Counted from the stretch's first letter, positions 37,631-46,320 are shown. The stretch is DNA of 64,000 bases from Streptomyces scabiei 87.22 (GCF_000091305.1 NC_013929.1:7626001-7690000), one strand, 5' to 3'. Numbers and translations are program-made. Notes: generated by a model from the letters alone, not told the origin.

Positions 37631-39673
37631 GTGTCCCGCCCCGCCGCCCCCGCCCTGCCACCCTGGCTCGCCCACGCTCTGCGCGCGCAGAGCGGACCGG
37701 TGCCCTGGAACGCGATGGTGCGCGGGGCACTGGCAGGCGGGCCGCTGCTGCTGGCCGCCGTGCTGCTGGGCCGGCCCTCAGCCGGGGTCCTCGCCGCGCT
37801 CGGCGCCATGCTCGCCGGGATCAACGACCGCCCCGGAAGCCGCCGCGTGGCCGTCCAGCGCCTCGGGGTGCCCGCGCTCGCGGGAGCCGTCGGCCTGCTC
37901 GCCGGCACCTACGCCGGGCAGTACACCGGCGCCGTGGTCCTCACCCTGCTGCTCACCGCACTCGGCCTCCTCGCCGGCGGGATGAGCGCGGTCGGACTCG
38001 TGGCCTCCGGAGCGGGGACCCAACTGCTGGTCGCGGCCGCCGTCGGCGCGGGCATGCCGTTGCCGGAGCCGGGCTGGCAGCGGGCGCTCGCCTACCTGGC
38101 CGGCGCCGGATGGCTGCTCGCCCTGCGCCTCGCCCTCCCCACACCCGCCGTCCTCACCGCCGGTGACTACCGCTTCGACGGCGAACGGGACGCCGTCGCC
38201 GCCGTCTACGACGCGATCGCCGCACTGCTGGACGCCGTCGGCACCCCCGGCGCGCCCACCCGGCGGGCCGAGCTGACCGCCGCCCTCGACCATGCCCAGG
38301 ACGCGCTCGCCGGCCCCCGGCTGCGGCGCCACGCCGGCTCGTCGGCCGAGTGGCGGCTGCACGCCCAGTACGCCGCCGCGCTGCCCCTGGCGGAGGCGGC
38401 GACGGCGCTGGCCTGGGCCGGGGACGCCGTGGTCGGCCGCGCCTCCGAAGGACCCCGGCGGCTCGCCGCGGCCGTACGGGGCAACACCACGACCGGACCG
38501 CTGCCCGCGCCCGTCCTGCCCCGCGCTCTTCCCCGTCCGCCCGCCGGCGCCCCCGTCGAGCCGGCGCTGCGCGCCCTCGACGACGCGCTCCTGCGCGCCG
38601 CCGAGACCTTCGACCGGGGCGGTGACCCCCGCGCCCTGCACACCCGCCGCCGCACGCTCGGCTCCCTGTTCCGGCTCGGTCTCGGGGCCGGCGGCCGCGA
38701 GTACGGGCTGCGGGTCGCCCTGTCCTTCGGTGCGGCCGCGGCCGTGGCGCAGGCGCTGCACCACGAGCACTGGTACTGGCTGCCCGCGACCGCCGTCTTC
38801 CTGGTCAAGCCCGACCTGGGGCCGCTGGTGTCCCGGGTGCTGTGCCGGGCCGCGGGGACCGTGCTCGGCGCGGTGCTCTTCGCCGGGTTCGCCGCCGTAC
38901 TGCCCCGGCCCGAAGGGCTCGTCGCGCTCGTCGCGGTCAGCGGGGCGCTGATCCCCGTCGCCACCCGGCATTTCGCCGCCCAGACAGCCGTCGTCACCGT
39001 CCTCGTCCTCGCCCTCGTCATGGCCGGCGGTGACTCCCAGGCCTCCTGGAGCCGGATCGGCGAGACGCTGCTGGCCTGCGCCATCGTCCTCGTCGTCGGC
39101 CATCTGCCGATGCCGAAGGGGCAGCGCGGCGGGGGCGTGCGCACCCGGCTCACCGAAGCGGGCACCGCGGCGTACGCCTATCTCGCGCACGTCCTGGACG
39201 AGTCGCGCGCGCCGGGCGCCCGCTCCGGGGCGTACGCGGCGTCCCCGGCGCGCGGGTCGGCCACCCCCAACGGGGTCACCGTGTCCGTGGGCGCGGCCCT
39301 GCCGGACGCGGCCGACGAGCGGGCGGCACGCTGGGCCCTGCGCCGCGAGGCGTACCGCGCGCTCGCCCGCGCCCGAGGGGCGATCGCTCTCTCCGGTGCC
39401 GAACTGCCCGCCCTGGCCCGGCACACCGAGGGCACCGACGAGGTCGCCGCCGCCCTCGAACGACTGGTCGACACCACCACCGCCTGCGCCGTGCATCTGG
39501 ACGACGCGGGCCGCCTCAGCCGCCACCACACCGACCGCCTCAGCGCACTCCTCGACGAACTCACCCGCCACCGCAGGCACATCGGCCCCAGCCTTCCCGA
39601 GGCGCCGGACATGGCCGGAGTGCCGGGCGGCCGGGATCCGGAGTCGGCCACCCGCGACGAGTGCGAGGAGTGA
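37631..39673 (+). CDS. FUSC family membrane protein (aromatic-acid/fusaric-acid exporter-like)
   Basis: The protein has 680 residues. Two membrane blocks (about 20-170 and 375-500) each contain several hydrophobic segments, separated and followed by cytoplasmic helical regions. The second block (YGLRVALSFGAAAAVAQALHHEHWYWLPATAVFLVKPDLGPLVSRVLCRAAGTVLGA) is the FUSC-type core. Relatives export aromatic carboxylic acids. GTG is the start, with AGGAG 4 bp upstream; the ORF opens 40 codons earlier in C-rich leader sequence that does not look coding. Confidence 0.87.
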   Translation: MSRPAAPALPPWLAHALRAQSGPVPWNAMVRGALAGGPLLLAAVLLGRPSAGVLAALGAMLAGINDRPGSRRVAVQRLGVPALAGAVGLLAGTYAGQYTGAVVLTLLLTALGLLAGGMSAVGLVASGAGTQLLVAAAVGAGMPLPEPGWQRALAYLAGAGWLLALRLALPTPAVLTAGDYRFDGERDAVAAVYDAIAALLDAVGTPGAPTRRAELTAALDHAQDALAGPRLRRHAGSSAEWRLHAQYAAALPLAEAATALAWAGDAVVGRASEGPRRLAAAVRGNTTTGPLPAPVLPRALPRPPAGAPVEPALRALDDALLRAAETFDRGGDPRALHTRRRTLGSLFRLGLGAGGREYGLRVALSFGAAAAVAQALHHEHWYWLPATAVFLVKPDLGPLVSRVLCRAAGTVLGAVLFAGFAAVLPRPEGLVALVAVSGALIPVATRHFAAQTAVVTVLVLALVMAGGDSQASWSRIGETLLACAIVLVVGHLPMPKGQRGGGVRTRLTEAGTAAYAYLAHVLDESRAPGARSGAYAASPARGSATPNGVTVSVGAALPDAADERAARWALRREAYRALARARGAIALSGAELPALARHTEGTDEVAAALERLVDTTTACAVHLDDAGRLSRHHTDRLSALLDELTRHRRHIGPSLPEAPDMAGVPGGRDPESATRDECEE

Positions 39674-39745
39674 CTATAAGCGCAAGATTCGGCACGTAGC
39701 GTCACCGGAATGTGTGGTTTCCGAGAGGTACCTCACGATCCGCCG

Positions 39746-39760
39746 TTGACCTCGTGTCAA
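39746..39760. promoter_or_regulatory. Inverted repeat TTGAC-N5-GTCAA
   Basis: TTGACCTCGTGTCAA forms a 5-bp inverted repeat in the gap between the FUSC gene and the small gene at 39877. Its left half also resembles a -35 box. Either a promoter element or an operator is possible. Confidence 0.35.
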
Positions 39761-39876
39761 CTACGTCTCAGTACCGTCACTTCCCGAGCCGTTCACCCCG
39801 TGGTTGGCGTTTAAATCTACAAGCTGCCCGGCCGTGATCACGGAACCACGGGTGCAGCGGGACATGGAGGTGCAGC

Positions 39877-40062
39877 GTGAACGGGCGAACGGTGCTGGGG
39901 CGCTTTCCCGCCGGTGGGCCGCGCGGCTCGTGGCCGGCCGAGGAGCTGGCGCACGCGGCCCGCCTCGAGGGGCAGCAGGCCGAGGTCGTGATGGACATCG
40001 CGACCGACATGTTCCTGGTCATCGTGCGCGGCGCCGACACCGCCGTGACCGCGTCGGCCTGA
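39877..40062 (+). CDS. Small conserved-looking protein of unknown function
   Basis: The product is 61 residues: NGRTVLGRFPAGGPRGSWPAEELAHAARLEGQQAEVVMDIATDMFLVIVRGADTAVTASA. It has no signal or membrane segment; the second half looks like two beta strands (AEVVMDI, MFLVIVRG). GTG is the start, with GGAGG 6 bp upstream, good evidence that it is translated. It ends 2 bp from the convergent ABC exporter stop. No family is recognised. Confidence 0.7.
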   Translation: MNGRTVLGRFPAGGPRGSWPAEELAHAARLEGQQAEVVMDIATDMFLVIVRGADTAVTASA

Positions 40063-40064
40063 CC

Positions 40065-42065
40065 TCACCCCGGCTTCGGCGCGGGTACCTTCGTCGCGGA
40101 GGCCCCGGCCGGCGCCGACGTGGCGACCCGCGCGGGCGCGGGTACCTTCGCCGCGAACTGCTCCGCCTGGAGCGAGTACAGCTCCGCGTACACCCCACCC
40201 GTGGCCAGCAGCTCGTCCGGGGTGCCGGACTCCACGAGGCGGCCCTGGTCGAGGACGTGCACGAGATCGGCATGGCGCACCGACGCCAGCCGGTGCGTGA
40301 TCAGGACGACCGTCTGACCGGTGCCCGCCAGCGCGCGGATCTTCTCGAAGACCTCCAGCTCGGCGCGGGCGTCGAGAGCGGCCGTCGGCTCGTCCACGAT
40401 CAGGACGCGCCCGCGCCGGTAGGCCGCCCGCGCGATCCCGAGGCGCTGCCACTGCCCGCCCGACAGCTCGTGCCCGCCGCTGAACCCCCTGCCCAGCAGC
40501 GTGTCCAGCCCGCGCGGCAGATCCTCCACGACGTCCTGAGCCCCGGCCTCCGCCACGGACGCGGCGAGCCGCTCCTCCGTCAGCGGAGCCGAGGGGCGGC
40601 CGATCGCCAGGTTGACGCGGGCCGTGAACGGCCACCGCTTGAAGTCCTGCGCGACCATCGCGATGCGCTCGGCCAGCCGCCGCCGGTCCACGCGCGCCGC
40701 GTCCACACCGTCCCACATGATCCTGCCCCGGTCGGGGGCGTACAGCCCGGCGAGCAGCTTCACCAGGGTCGTCTTGCCCGAACCGTTCTCCCCGACGAGC
40801 GCCACGATCTTGCCCAGCGGCACGGTCAGGGTCACGTCGTCCAGCGCGGGCCGCGCGGACTTGCCCGGATAGGTGAAGGTCACCTTCTCCACCCGGATCT
40901 CCCGCGGGTCCTCGGGCAGCGGCTCACCGCCCTCCGGGATCGCCCGCTTGGCGGCCTCCACGTACAGCCGCTGCATGTCGCCCACGAAGAGGGCCTCCTC
41001 GTGCAGGGAGTTCACCTCCAGCACCAGGGTGTCGAGGCTCGCGGAACCGGTGCGGATGGCGATGACCGCCGTCCCCGCCACCGACAGTGCCATCGCGCCG
41101 CCGAGCAGCAGAGCACCGAGCGTCGCGTACGTCGCCACGGTGGCCAGCCCCGTCCACAGCGCCGCGTACAGGCCCGTACGGGCCGCCAGCCGGGCCAGCC
41201 GGGCCTGCTCGGCCTCCGCCGTCTCCGACATCGAGCGGAAGTGGCGCAGCAGGAACGGGCCGACGCCGTGCACCCGGATCTCCGGGGCCGCCTCCGGCTC
41301 GATCAGCAGGGAACCGATCAGATACCCCGCGCGCGCGTGCTGCACCCAGGCGTGGAAGGACGTGTAGCGGCGCCGGGCGATCGTCAGGGAACTCCAGGCG
41401 CTCGGCAGCGTCATCGTCACCAGCAGCGGCAGGAGGGCCGGATGCAGCACGGTCAGCACACCGGCCGCCGCGATCAGCGAGATCAGCGCGTTCACCACGC
41501 GCGCCGAGTAGCTGATCATCCTGCGGGCCGACTGGGCACCGTACTTCGCGGTGTCGAGCAGCTTGTGGAAACCGTCGTCCTCGATCGCGGACAGCTCCAC
41601 GGCCGCCGCCCGCTCCAGATACAGCTCGGTCGCGACGCGCTCCACCTTCGGCTCCAGCCGGCCCGTCGCGTACGTCGACGCGGCCCGCAGCAGGGTGGAC
41701 ACCAGCATCACGGCGGCGATGGTGACGAGCGCGGGGGCCGCCCCCCGCAGCCGCTGCTCGACGGTGCCGTCCGCGATCAGCCGGGCCAGGACCGAGTTCA
41801 TCGCGAGCAGACTCACCGCCTGGGCGAGGCCGCGGCCCGCCTCGGACGCCAGTACGGTCCGGGCGGCCCACCGGTCCGCCTGCCAGGCCAGCCGGAAGCT
41901 CGACGCGAGCAGCGACGGCAGCCGCCGCACCATCGCGCGGAAGTTCAGCTCCAGAAACGCGTTCGCATGCTGCGACCAGCCCATGTCGTACCGCAGCGGC
42001 CCCCCGAACAGCAGCAGCTCCGACTCCGATGTCTCCGGCATGTCCCCGTCACGCGCTGTGCCCAC
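40065..42065 (-). CDS. ABC transporter, fused permease and ATPase (exporter type)
   Basis: The protein has 666 residues. A six-helix exporter membrane domain (about 55-375) is followed by the ATPase: Walker A VGENGSGKTTLVKLL, signature LSGGQWQRLGIARAAYRRG, Walker B VLIVDEPTAALD and H-loop LITHRLASV. The C-terminal 30 residues are A/P/K-rich with KVPAPA...KVPAPKPG repeated. The GTG at 42065 has GGGGGAGG 6 bp upstream; the ATG at 42041 has poorer spacing. It probably works as a homodimer. No biosynthetic or precursor peptide genes flank it, so the substrate is unknown. Confidence 0.92.
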   Translation of the reverse strand: MGTARDGDMPETSESELLLFGGPLRYDMGWSQHANAFLELNFRAMVRRLPSLLASSFRLAWQADRWAARTVLASEAGRGLAQAVSLLAMNSVLARLIADGTVEQRLRGAAPALVTIAAVMLVSTLLRAASTYATGRLEPKVERVATELYLERAAAVELSAIEDDGFHKLLDTAKYGAQSARRMISYSARVVNALISLIAAAGVLTVLHPALLPLLVTMTLPSAWSSLTIARRRYTSFHAWVQHARAGYLIGSLLIEPEAAPEIRVHGVGPFLLRHFRSMSETAEAEQARLARLAARTGLYAALWTGLATVATYATLGALLLGGAMALSVAGTAVIAIRTGSASLDTLVLEVNSLHEEALFVGDMQRLYVEAAKRAIPEGGEPLPEDPREIRVEKVTFTYPGKSARPALDDVTLTVPLGKIVALVGENGSGKTTLVKLLAGLYAPDRGRIMWDGVDAARVDRRRLAERIAMVAQDFKRWPFTARVNLAIGRPSAPLTEERLAASVAEAGAQDVVEDLPRGLDTLLGRGFSGGHELSGGQWQRLGIARAAYRRGRVLIVDEPTAALDARAELEVFEKIRALAGTGQTVVLITHRLASVRHADLVHVLDQGRLVESGTPDELLATGGVYAELYSLQAEQFAAKVPAPARVATSAPAGASATKVPAPKPG

Positions 42066-42203
42066 CCGCGGCCTCCCCCGAGTCGTCGCCGACAGGCCAC
42101 TATCCCGGCGTGCCCGGTCCCCGGCCAGGGCGCACGACGAAGCGACCCCACCCGCCCGGAGCACGCGGGGCGCGAAGAGGGGAGGGAGAGGGAGAGGAGA
42201 CGT

Positions 42204-42254
42204 GGGGATGCGGGAGGAGCGGGGATGCGGGAGGAGCGGGGATGCGGGAGGAGT
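42204..42254 (+). repeat. Three tandem 17-bp repeats upstream of the ABC exporter gene
   Basis: GGGGATGCGGGAGGAGC is repeated head to tail at 42204-42220, 42221-42237 and 42238-42254 (last base T in the third). It lies in the gap between the exporter gene start and the next leftward gene. Purine-rich on this strand. Confidence 0.9.
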
Positions 42255-42293
42255 GCCGCTCGGCCGGCGGAGCGCGGCCAGGCCGCCGGGGCG

Positions 42294-42719
42294 CTACGCG
42301 GTCATCGTCCGGGACCACGACGGAGTCGTCCCGGTGACGCGGCACAACGCCAGGTACAGCGGTATCGGCGGGGTGTACGCAATGGCACCCTCCGGCCGCA
42401 GGATCAGCCCGGGCACGTCCGCGCCGTCGGGAACCAGCGCCCCGGTGGTGTAGCGCACCGGCGCGGGCCACTGCAGCGCGTAGTCGGAGTCGGCGGGCAC
42501 GATCCACCACCAGTGCGCCCGGTCGGCGTAGACGCAGCCCACGCGGGGCAGCCGGGGCAGGACCAGCGGCCCGAAGCGGGCCGGGACGGCCACCGCGTCA
42601 CAGCCCATCGGCGCGGTCATGCCCTCGGGCAGGGCAAGGGGGCGGGGGCGGGGCGTCGCAGCGGTTCGCTGGGCGCGGCGCAGTCGGGTCAGGGTGTCGA
42701 GGCTCACCACGCGAGCCAC
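42294..42719 (-). CDS. Hypothetical protein
   Basis: The protein has 141 residues. It begins ARVVSLDTLTRLRRAQRT and contains a compact hydrophobic region (PRVGCVYADRAHWWWIVPADSDYALQWPAPVRYTTGALVP) with two cysteines and many tryptophans. No membrane segment or known domain is recognised. GTG at 42719 with GGGGG about 5 bp upstream is the preferred start; the frame opens at 42785 inside the preceding gene. It is 41 bp downstream of the HATPase gene on the same strand and probably in its transcript. Confidence 0.65.
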   Translation of the reverse strand: MARVVSLDTLTRLRRAQRTAATPRPRPLALPEGMTAPMGCDAVAVPARFGPLVLPRLPRVGCVYADRAHWWWIVPADSDYALQWPAPVRYTTGALVPDGADVPGLILRPEGAIAYTPPIPLYLALCRVTGTTPSWSRTMTA

Positions 42720-42760
42720 TCTGCCCCCACCGGGGGGCAGAGCGGGACCGATCGACGCGC

Positions 42761-43711
42761 TCACACCCATTCGGCCCCCGACCACCGTCCGACTTCCGGC
42801 CGGACCTCGACTTCCGTACGACTGTCCGCACCCGCGCGGCCCCCGGCCACGGCGAGACCGACGATGCCCCTGCGGACCTCGGCGCCCCGGCGGGCCTCGC
42901 TCCCCGCAAGGGCCTCCGCACCCTTGCGGACGTCGCCGGCCCCACGGGCCTCCGCGCCTCGCCGGGCGTCGCCCGCCGCACAGGACTCGGTGCTCCTGCG
43001 GACCTCGGCACCACGGCGGGGCGCGGTGCCTCCGCGGGCCCCGGCGTCATCGGGGCCGCCGGGACCCGGGAGCCGGAACGCCTCCGGCTCACCGTCGCGG
43101 TCCTCCGTCGGCGGCTTCTTCGCGCCCCAGCCCAGATCGGACCGTGCCGCGGTGTCCACGCCCGCGGCCGGACCCGTGACGACGACCGCGCTCGCGCCCA
43201 GGCCGGGGGAGACCGCGTCGGGGACCAGCCCGCGCGGCACGTCCGCCCACACCAGCAGGCCCAGACCCACCGGCTGCGCCCCCCAGGAACGGCACATCGA
43301 CTCTATGAGGAGCAGCCCTCTGCCGTGTTCCTCCTCCGGACGCTGCGGTGAGGGGTGCGGCTCACCGGGCGCGCAGCCCTCGTCCCGTACCGCTATGCGC
43401 ACCAGTTCGTCGCCGTCGACCAGCTCGCAGATGATCTGGGCGCTCGCGGTGTGCACGATCGCGTTGGTCACCAGCTCCGACACGACCAGCGCGGCCGTGT
43501 CGCAGGCGTCCTCACAGACGGCCCAGCCGGTGAGCTGGGTGCGGGTCACACGCCGGGCCTGGGCCACGGCACCCGGGTGCGCGGCCAGCTCGAAGCGGAA
43601 CCGGCGCTCGGCGATGGTCTCGGGGCGCGCCCCGGCGGCCGGACCGGGACCGACACGGTCTCCGGCGGCGTCTGTTCCTAACGGCGCAGGGGGCGGAATC
43701 ACGCTTGCCAC
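42761..43711 (-). CDS. Anti-sigma-like HATPase (ATP-binding) protein with repeat-rich C-terminal tail
   Basis: The protein has 316 residues. Residues about 35-165 form an SpoIIAB/RsbW-like HATPase domain: N-box ALVVSELVTNAIVHT, G1 box VRDEGCAPG and G2 GRGLLLIESMCRSWGAQP. These proteins bind anti-anti-sigma or sigma partners. The last 150 residues are disordered-looking and contain degenerate RRGAEVRR / RRGAEARG / RKGAEALA / RRGAEVRR units. GTG start. It is divergent from the Scr1-type HTH gene across a gap with two inverted repeats; this HATPase-HTH-DUF397 grouping is common at Streptomyces developmental (abaA/whiJ-like) loci. Confidence 0.88.
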   Translation of the reverse strand: MASVIPPPAPLGTDAAGDRVGPGPAAGARPETIAERRFRFELAAHPGAVAQARRVTRTQLTGWAVCEDACDTAALVVSELVTNAIVHTASAQIICELVDGDELVRIAVRDEGCAPGEPHPSPQRPEEEHGRGLLLIESMCRSWGAQPVGLGLLVWADVPRGLVPDAVSPGLGASAVVVTGPAAGVDTAARSDLGWGAKKPPTEDRDGEPEAFRLPGPGGPDDAGARGGTAPRRGAEVRRSTESCAAGDARRGAEARGAGDVRKGAEALAGSEARRGAEVRRGIVGLAVAGGRAGADSRTEVEVRPEVGRWSGAEWV

Positions 43712-43727
43712 TATCGCCCCGCCGTGA

Positions 43728-43763
43728 ACACTTGGCAAGTGTCACTCTGAAAATTGCAGAGTG
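43728..43763. promoter_or_regulatory. Two adjacent inverted repeats, candidate operators
   Basis: ACACTTG-G-CAAGTGT (43728-43742) is followed at once by CACTCTG-N7-CAGAGTG (43743-43763). Both lie 16-52 bp upstream of the HATPase GTG, in the AT-richest DNA of this divergent region. They are likely binding sites for the neighbouring HTH protein; this is an inference from position. Confidence 0.7.
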
Positions 43764-43996
43764 CCGTATGACTCTCTGAACGCTCGTGGCACACTGCACG
43801 CAACAGCACGTGTAGCGGCGCCAGTTGGAAATCCCTCGCACAACATTCATAAGCACGCACAGTGTTCATGCGTGCACACGGACCCGCGTGGCGCGCCACC
43901 CCCGAACGGCGCCGCCCGGCTGCCGGGACCGCAGGACCGGACACGCCGCCCGCCGGACACCGGCCGGCGCAGAGTTCAGAGACGGAGAGGGGCGAG

Positions 43997-44857
43997 ATGA
44001 GCGAGCCGCGGTCCGCGCCGACGGTCGGCCAGGTCGTGCTGGGCCGACGCCTGTTGGACCTGCGCGAGCGCGCGGGCATCCGGCGCGAGGAGGCCGGACG
44101 CATCCTGCACGTCACCGCCGCCACGGTCCGCCGCATGGAGACCGCCGAGGTCGCCCTCAAGATCCCCTACCTCCAGCTCCTGCTGAAGGCGTACGGAGTG
44201 GCCGACGAGGAGGCCGAGACCTTCGTCCGGCTCGCCGAGGACGCCAACAAACCCGGCTGGTGGCAGCGCTACCACGACATCCTGCCGGGCTGGTTCTCCA
44301 TGTACGTCAGCCTGGAGGGCGCCGCCGGCCTCATCCGCGGCTACGACCCCCACTTCGTCCCCGGACTGCTGCAGACCGAGGACTACGCGCGTGCCGTCAT
44401 GACCTCGGGCGCGATCGGCCAGACCAAGCCCGACGACATCGAACGCCACGTCGCCCTGCGCATGCAACGGCAGGAACTGCTCACCCGTGACGACGCACCC
44501 CGGCTGTGGTGCGTCATGGACGAGACCGTCCTGCGCCGCTCCGTCGGAGGACCGGCCGTCATGCGCGCGCAGATCGACCGACTGCTGGAGGCCATGGAAC
44601 TGACGCATGTGACCCTCCAGGTCGCCCCCTTCGACACAGGACCGCACCCCGGCACCTACGGGCCGTTCGTCCTGTTCCGTTTCGCCATGCCCGAACTCCC
44701 GGACATGGTCTACAGCGAGTACCTGACCGGCGCCGTCTATCTGGACGACCGCTCCGAGGTGGCGACCCACCTCGAGGTCATGGACCGCATGGCGGCGCAG
44801 GCCGCCACGGCACAACGCACGAAGGAGATCCTCCGGGATCTCCGCAAGGAGCTCTGA
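43997..44857 (+). CDS. Scr1-family helix-turn-helix regulator (XRE type, WhiJ-like)
   Basis: The protein has 286 residues. An N-terminal XRE HTH (about 10-65; VLGRRLLDLRERAGIRREEAGRILHVTAATVRRMETAEVALKIPYLQLLLKAYG) is followed by the DUF5753/Scr1-type domain, beginning WWQRYHDILPGWFSMYVSLEGAAGLIRGYDPHFVPGLLQTEDYARA. Such regulators pair with small DUF397 proteins, as here, and several control development or antibiotic production. GAGAGGGG lies about 5 bp before the ATG at 43997. The DUF397 gene follows after 9 bp. Confidence 0.93.
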   Translation: MSEPRSAPTVGQVVLGRRLLDLRERAGIRREEAGRILHVTAATVRRMETAEVALKIPYLQLLLKAYGVADEEAETFVRLAEDANKPGWWQRYHDILPGWFSMYVSLEGAAGLIRGYDPHFVPGLLQTEDYARAVMTSGAIGQTKPDDIERHVALRMQRQELLTRDDAPRLWCVMDETVLRRSVGGPAVMRAQIDRLLEAMELTHVTLQVAPFDTGPHPGTYGPFVLFRFAMPELPDMVYSEYLTGAVYLDDRSEVATHLEVMDRMAAQAATAQRTKEILRDLRKEL

Positions 44858-44866
44858 AGACACCGA

Positions 44867-45157
44867 ATGGAATACATCAAGTCGCAGCCGCAGTCGCAGC
44901 CGCGCACGCGCAAGCAGTCGCGCACACGCGTCTACAACGGCATGCCCGCCCGGGAACTCGGCAGCGAGGGCTGGCACAAGCCCTGGAGCGGAGGCAACGG
45001 CGGCAACTGCCTGGAGGCCATGAAACTCGCCGACGGCCGCATCGCCGTACGGCAGTCCACCGACCCCGACGGACCGGCGCTGATCTACACACCCGACGAG
45101 ATGAACGCCTTCATCCAGGGCGCCAAGGCGGGGGTGGCCGACTTCCTCCTCTCCTGA
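44867..45157 (+). CDS. DUF397 domain-containing protein
   Basis: The protein has 96 residues. The DUF397 core is SEGWHKPWSGGNGGNCLEAMKLADGRIAVRQSTDPDGPALIYTPDEMNAFIQGAKAGVADFLL. It differs from typical members by an extra basic, repetitive N-terminus (QPQSQPRTRKQSRTR) that could bind nucleic acid. DUF397 proteins usually act with the adjacent Scr1-type HTH protein, possibly as an antagonist. It starts 9 bp after the HTH stop and is almost certainly cotranscribed. Confidence 0.92.
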   Translation: MEYIKSQPQSQPRTRKQSRTRVYNGMPARELGSEGWHKPWSGGNGGNCLEAMKLADGRIAVRQSTDPDGPALIYTPDEMNAFIQGAKAGVADFLLS

Positions 45158-45248
45158 GGCCCGTTGCGCACTCCCTGTTGTTCAGCCGTTTTCACTGAGT
45201 TGGCCTTGAGTTGATCACCTGCCGCCGCACCCTCCCCTGGAGTCCGTC

Positions 45249-46052
45249 ATGAACGGGAGTCCCCCCGTCGAGATCGACACGAGCAGACCACACCCCGCAC
45301 GCATGTACGACTGGTATCTCGGCGGCAAGGACAACTACCCCGTGGACGAGGCCATGGGCAGACAGATGCTGGCCCTCGACCCCCGGGTGCCGGTGATGGC
45401 ACAGGTCAACCGGGCCTTCATGCACCGCTCCACACGCTGGCTCGCGGAGAACGGCGTACGCCAGTTCCTCGACATCGGCACCGGCATCCCGACCGAACCG
45501 AACCTCCACCAGGTCGCCCAGCGCGTCGCCCCGGACGCGACCGTCGTCTACTGCGACAACGACCCCATCGTGCTGGCCCACGCCGCCGCCCTGCTGCGCG
45601 GCACCCCCCAGGGGCGCACCGAATACCTGCAGGCCGACGTGCGCGACCCGCACGCCATCATCGAGGGCGCCGCAAAGGTGCTGGACCTCACCCGGCCCGT
45701 GGCGCTCTCCCTCATCGCACTGCTCCACTTCGTCCCCGACCAGGACGGCGCACACACCCTCGTCCGACGACTCATGTCCCACCTGCCCTCCGGCAGCTAC
45801 CTGGTCGTCACCCACGCCACCGCCGACTTCACCCCGGAGGAGTCCAAGGCGGCCACGGAGAAACTCAAGGCCGCCGGCGTCACCCTGGCCCTGCGCTCCC
45901 GCGAGGAGTTCACCCGCTTCTTCGACGGCCTCGAACTGATCGACCCCGGCGTCGAGGTCCCCCAGCACTGGCACCCCGAACTCGGCGAACCCGTCCCCGG
46001 ACAGGACGACGGGATCATCCCTGGCTACGGAGCGGTGGCGCGCAAGCCGTAG
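45249..46052 (+). CDS. SAM-dependent methyltransferase, DUF574 family
   Basis: The protein has 267 residues. It opens with the family sequence DTSRPHPARMYDWYLGGKDNYPVDEA, then SAM motif I FLDIGTGIPTEPNLHQVA, motif II VVYCDNDPIVLAHA and LSLIALLHFVPDQDGAHTLVRRLMSHLPSGSYLVVTH. This Streptomyces-expanded family is very often near Scr1/DUF397 pairs; substrates are unknown. It lies 91 bp after the DUF397 gene on the same strand. The ATG has GGAG about 10 bp upstream. Confidence 0.93.
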   Translation: MNGSPPVEIDTSRPHPARMYDWYLGGKDNYPVDEAMGRQMLALDPRVPVMAQVNRAFMHRSTRWLAENGVRQFLDIGTGIPTEPNLHQVAQRVAPDATVVYCDNDPIVLAHAAALLRGTPQGRTEYLQADVRDPHAIIEGAAKVLDLTRPVALSLIALLHFVPDQDGAHTLVRRLMSHLPSGSYLVVTHATADFTPEESKAATEKLKAAGVTLALRSREEFTRFFDGLELIDPGVEVPQHWHPELGEPVPGQDDGIIPGYGAVARKP

Positions 46053-46320
46053 GACTCGACGGACCCCGCTGTGACGAGCGCGGCGCGCGCCGGGAGGCAC
46101 GCGCCGCGCGCGCATGTGATCGCCGGGAGCGTGATCGGCGGGCACGCGATCGCCCGCCGCCGGGGACGTGACCGCCGCGCACGGGTGCGTGGGGGAGTGG
46201 GTGCCTGGGGGCGTGGAAGGTGCAGGGGTGCCGGGGGCGCGCAGCACATGGGAGCGCCCCGCACGCCGGAGCCGCCCCGCACACGCACGCCGGAGGCGCC
46301 CCGCACACCGCAGCGCCCGC

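Noticed and set aside
40065..45157. RiPP cluster around the ABC exporter
   Set aside because: The small genes nearby (39877 and DUF397) are not precursor-like and no modifying enzyme of a known RiPP class is present.
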